Positions 62,763-64,000 of a stretch of DNA of 64,000 nucleotides are shown here, piece after piece (position 1 is the stretch's first letter; every line of letters begins with the position of its first letter). The position numbers were made by a program, and so were the translations under genes. The notes below the pieces were generated by a model, which worked only from the letters and a program-made list of their open reading frames with translations, was not told where the DNA came from and ran no database searches. Source of the stretch: Haloarcula hispanica ATCC 33960 (lineage in GTDB: Archaea; Halobacteriota; Halobacteria; Halobacteriales; Haloarculaceae). The stretch lies in contig NC_015948.1 of the NCBI RefSeq assembly GCF_000223905.1, positions 558,001-622,000 of the forward strand, written 5' to 3'.

Positions 62763-63446
62763 TCAGTAGCCGTCGGTTGTGTCCGCGTCGTCTCGGTCTG
62801 TCTCCGGTTTGGTTGGAGTTTCGCCCTGCCACTCTCGGACGATAGTATCGCCGCTAGAGGCCCCGATACGCTCGGCCCCGGCCTCGAACATCGCCTCGGC
62901 GTCGGCCCACGACCCGACGCCGCCGCTGGCTTTCACCGGGAGGTACTTGCTGAGGATCTCCACGTCGTGGACTGTCGCGCCGCCCTCGCTGAACCCCGTC
63001 GCGGTCTTGAGATACGCGGCGTCAGCGTCTGCGACCAGTTGGCCGACCCGTTCGAGTTCGTCGTCAGAGAGCAGCGGCGCTTCGACGATGACCTTCACGG
63101 GAACCGGGACGCTGGCGACGACCTCGGTGATGTGGTCCCGGACGGCGTCGTCCTCGCCGGCCTTGAGTAGGCCGATGTTACACACCATATCCAGTTCGTC
63201 GGCCCCGGCGTCCCAGGCCAGTTTGGCCGCCTGACAGACGCTGTCGGTCTGGCCCTGGCCGTGAGGGAAGTCGATAACGGCCGTGAGTGGGACGTTCGCG
63301 TACTCCGTCGCCAGCGGGAGGTAACACGGCGGAATACACGCCCGCATCCCGTACTGCAGCGCCTCGTCGAGGCAGGTTCGTACGTCGTCCGGTGTCGTCG
63401 TCGGGCCGAGGACTGTATGCTCGATGCGGTCTGGAATGTCGTCCAT
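62763..63446 (-). CDS. deoC: Deoxyribose-phosphate aldolase
   Basis: A 227-residue TIM-barrel aldolase. It splits 2-deoxyribose 5-phosphate into acetaldehyde and glyceraldehyde 3-phosphate. The Schiff-base lysine lies in AYLKTATGF, the second lysine in LPVKASGGVG, and the Asp in DELDMVCNIG. The C-terminal 20 residues are acidic and variable. The start is the ATG at 63446 (an ATG 15 nt further up is possible). It is a single gene, 50 bp upstream of the mtaB-like start on the same strand. Confidence 0.95.
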   Translation of the reverse strand: MDDIPDRIEHTVLGPTTTPDDVRTCLDEALQYGMRACIPPCYLPLATEYANVPLTAVIDFPHGQGQTDSVCQAAKLAWDAGADELDMVCNIGLLKAGEDDAVRDHITEVVASVPVPVKVIVEAPLLSDDELERVGQLVADADAAYLKTATGFSEGGATVHDVEILSKYLPVKASGGVGSWADAEAMFEAGAERIGASSGDTIVREWQGETPTKPETDRDDADTTDGY

Positions 63447-63608
63447 ACCGCGGGGTGACACGCGGTGTCTACGTAAAGACGGCGGGCGGCGGACGGTGCG
63501 GGCCGGGTGTCCCGCTGTAGTGGCTGTCCGCGATAGCCGCTCGTACCGGTGTGCCCTCCGTCGGTCTCGTTCGGAAGGTTTTCCCTCGTCGGCGTCGGCG
63601 TGAGGGAC

Positions 63609-64000
63609 ATGGTACTGCCTTCGGGGTTAGCGCTCCCGCCGCTTGAGTACACCGTGGCGCTGCTTGCGGGCACACTCGTGGTGACAGCGCTGTTGTACGC
63701 CCTCGAACCACCGATCGACCAGCGGACCGTGGTCGCCCTGACGCCGTGGATGGCACTCGGCGGCGCGCTCCACGCGTTCCACCAGCCACCGATTGAAGCG
63801 TACAGGCCCGTGGTCGCACCGCTGTTCGGCGCACCGGCGGTGTACCTCACGACGTTCGTCACACTGGGTGTCGTCTGGATCACGCTGACGCTGTTCAGCG
63901 TCCGGCGCGGCCACAGCGAGACGATATCGCGCAATCTGGGGTACATCGGCATTGGACTCCTGACTGTGTTGCTCGTCATCGCCGTCGTGATGGCACTGGA
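63609..64000 (+). CDS. DUF63-like membrane protein (cut by window end)
   Basis: The first 130 residues are visible, starting at the ATG and open to the right end. They begin MVLPSGLALPPLEYTVALLA, followed by three hydrophobic helices and the loop PPIDQRTVVALTPWMALGGA, then HAFHQPPIEAYRPVVAPLFGAP. This matches the N-terminus of the archaeal DUF63 multi-helix proteins as I know them. The function is unknown. It is divergent from deoC. Confidence 0.8.
   Translation, partial: MVLPSGLALPPLEYTVALLAGTLVVTALLYALEPPIDQRTVVALTPWMALGGALHAFHQPPIEAYRPVVAPLFGAPAVYLTTFVTLGVVWITLTLFSVRRGHSETISRNLGYIGIGLLTVLLVIAVVMAL

Overview
The window is GC-rich DNA from a halophilic archaeon (class Halobacteria). The evidence is the strongly acidic proteome, the many leaderless genes with a TATA-like box about 25-30 nt before the start codon, a HalX-type response regulator, a PGF-CTERM-type sorting tail, a class I HMG-CoA reductase, a HerA/NurA pair and many small haloarchaeal-type proteins. 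Overall style resembles Haloarcula, but genus cannot be proved from sequence alone. I see no rRNA, tRNA, CRISPR array, transposase or prophage; this looks like ordinary chromosome backbone.

Layout. 0-10.9 kb: small conserved genes, then carB and carA (carbamoyl-phosphate synthase) on opposite strands, separated by a large PAS/GAF sensor kinase, a small YRG-tail protein and a hairpin-rich spacer; an Lrp/AsnC regulator is divergent from carA. 11-14.4 kb: MscS channel, AI-2E-type permease, GAF histidine kinase. 14.4-21.2 kb: Hrq1/YprA-like helicase, then a corrinoid uptake locus (btuC-btuD divergent from btuF) with a 5-formyl-THF cyclo-ligase-like gene behind btuF. 21.3-30.1 kb: another hybrid kinase, a pyridine nucleotide-disulfide oxidoreductase, and a TetR-controlled pair (RND/MMPL exporter plus a secreted CARDB/NEW3-repeat protein). 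30.1-41.3 kb: HalX regulator, nadK, KaiC-like ATPase, universal stress proteins, and a herA...nurA repair neighbourhood. 41.5-48.7 kb: gpmI, kptA, HTH-GNAT, and the nadA-nadB-nadC operon for de novo NAD synthesis. 49-64 kb: amidohydrolase, hmgA, small membrane and zinc proteins, icd, isoaspartyl peptidase, map, HIT protein, Tat-exported Rieske protein, CDF transporter, MtaB-like tRNA methylthiotransferase, deoC and the start of a DUF63-type membrane protein cut by the window end.

Most notable signals. (1) A 26-bp sequence matching at 22 of 26 positions lies upstream of both carB and carA in the same orientation; the carA copy sits between carA and the divergent Lrp gene, which suggests a dedicated car regulon. 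(2) Two near-identical palindromes precede the tetR gene and its divergent exporter operon. (3) An 86-bp dyad supplies the last codons and stop codons of two convergent genes. (4) An 81-bp dyad with perfect 14-bp ends lies next to nurA. (5) btuC and btuF appear to share one AT box exactly midway between their start codons.
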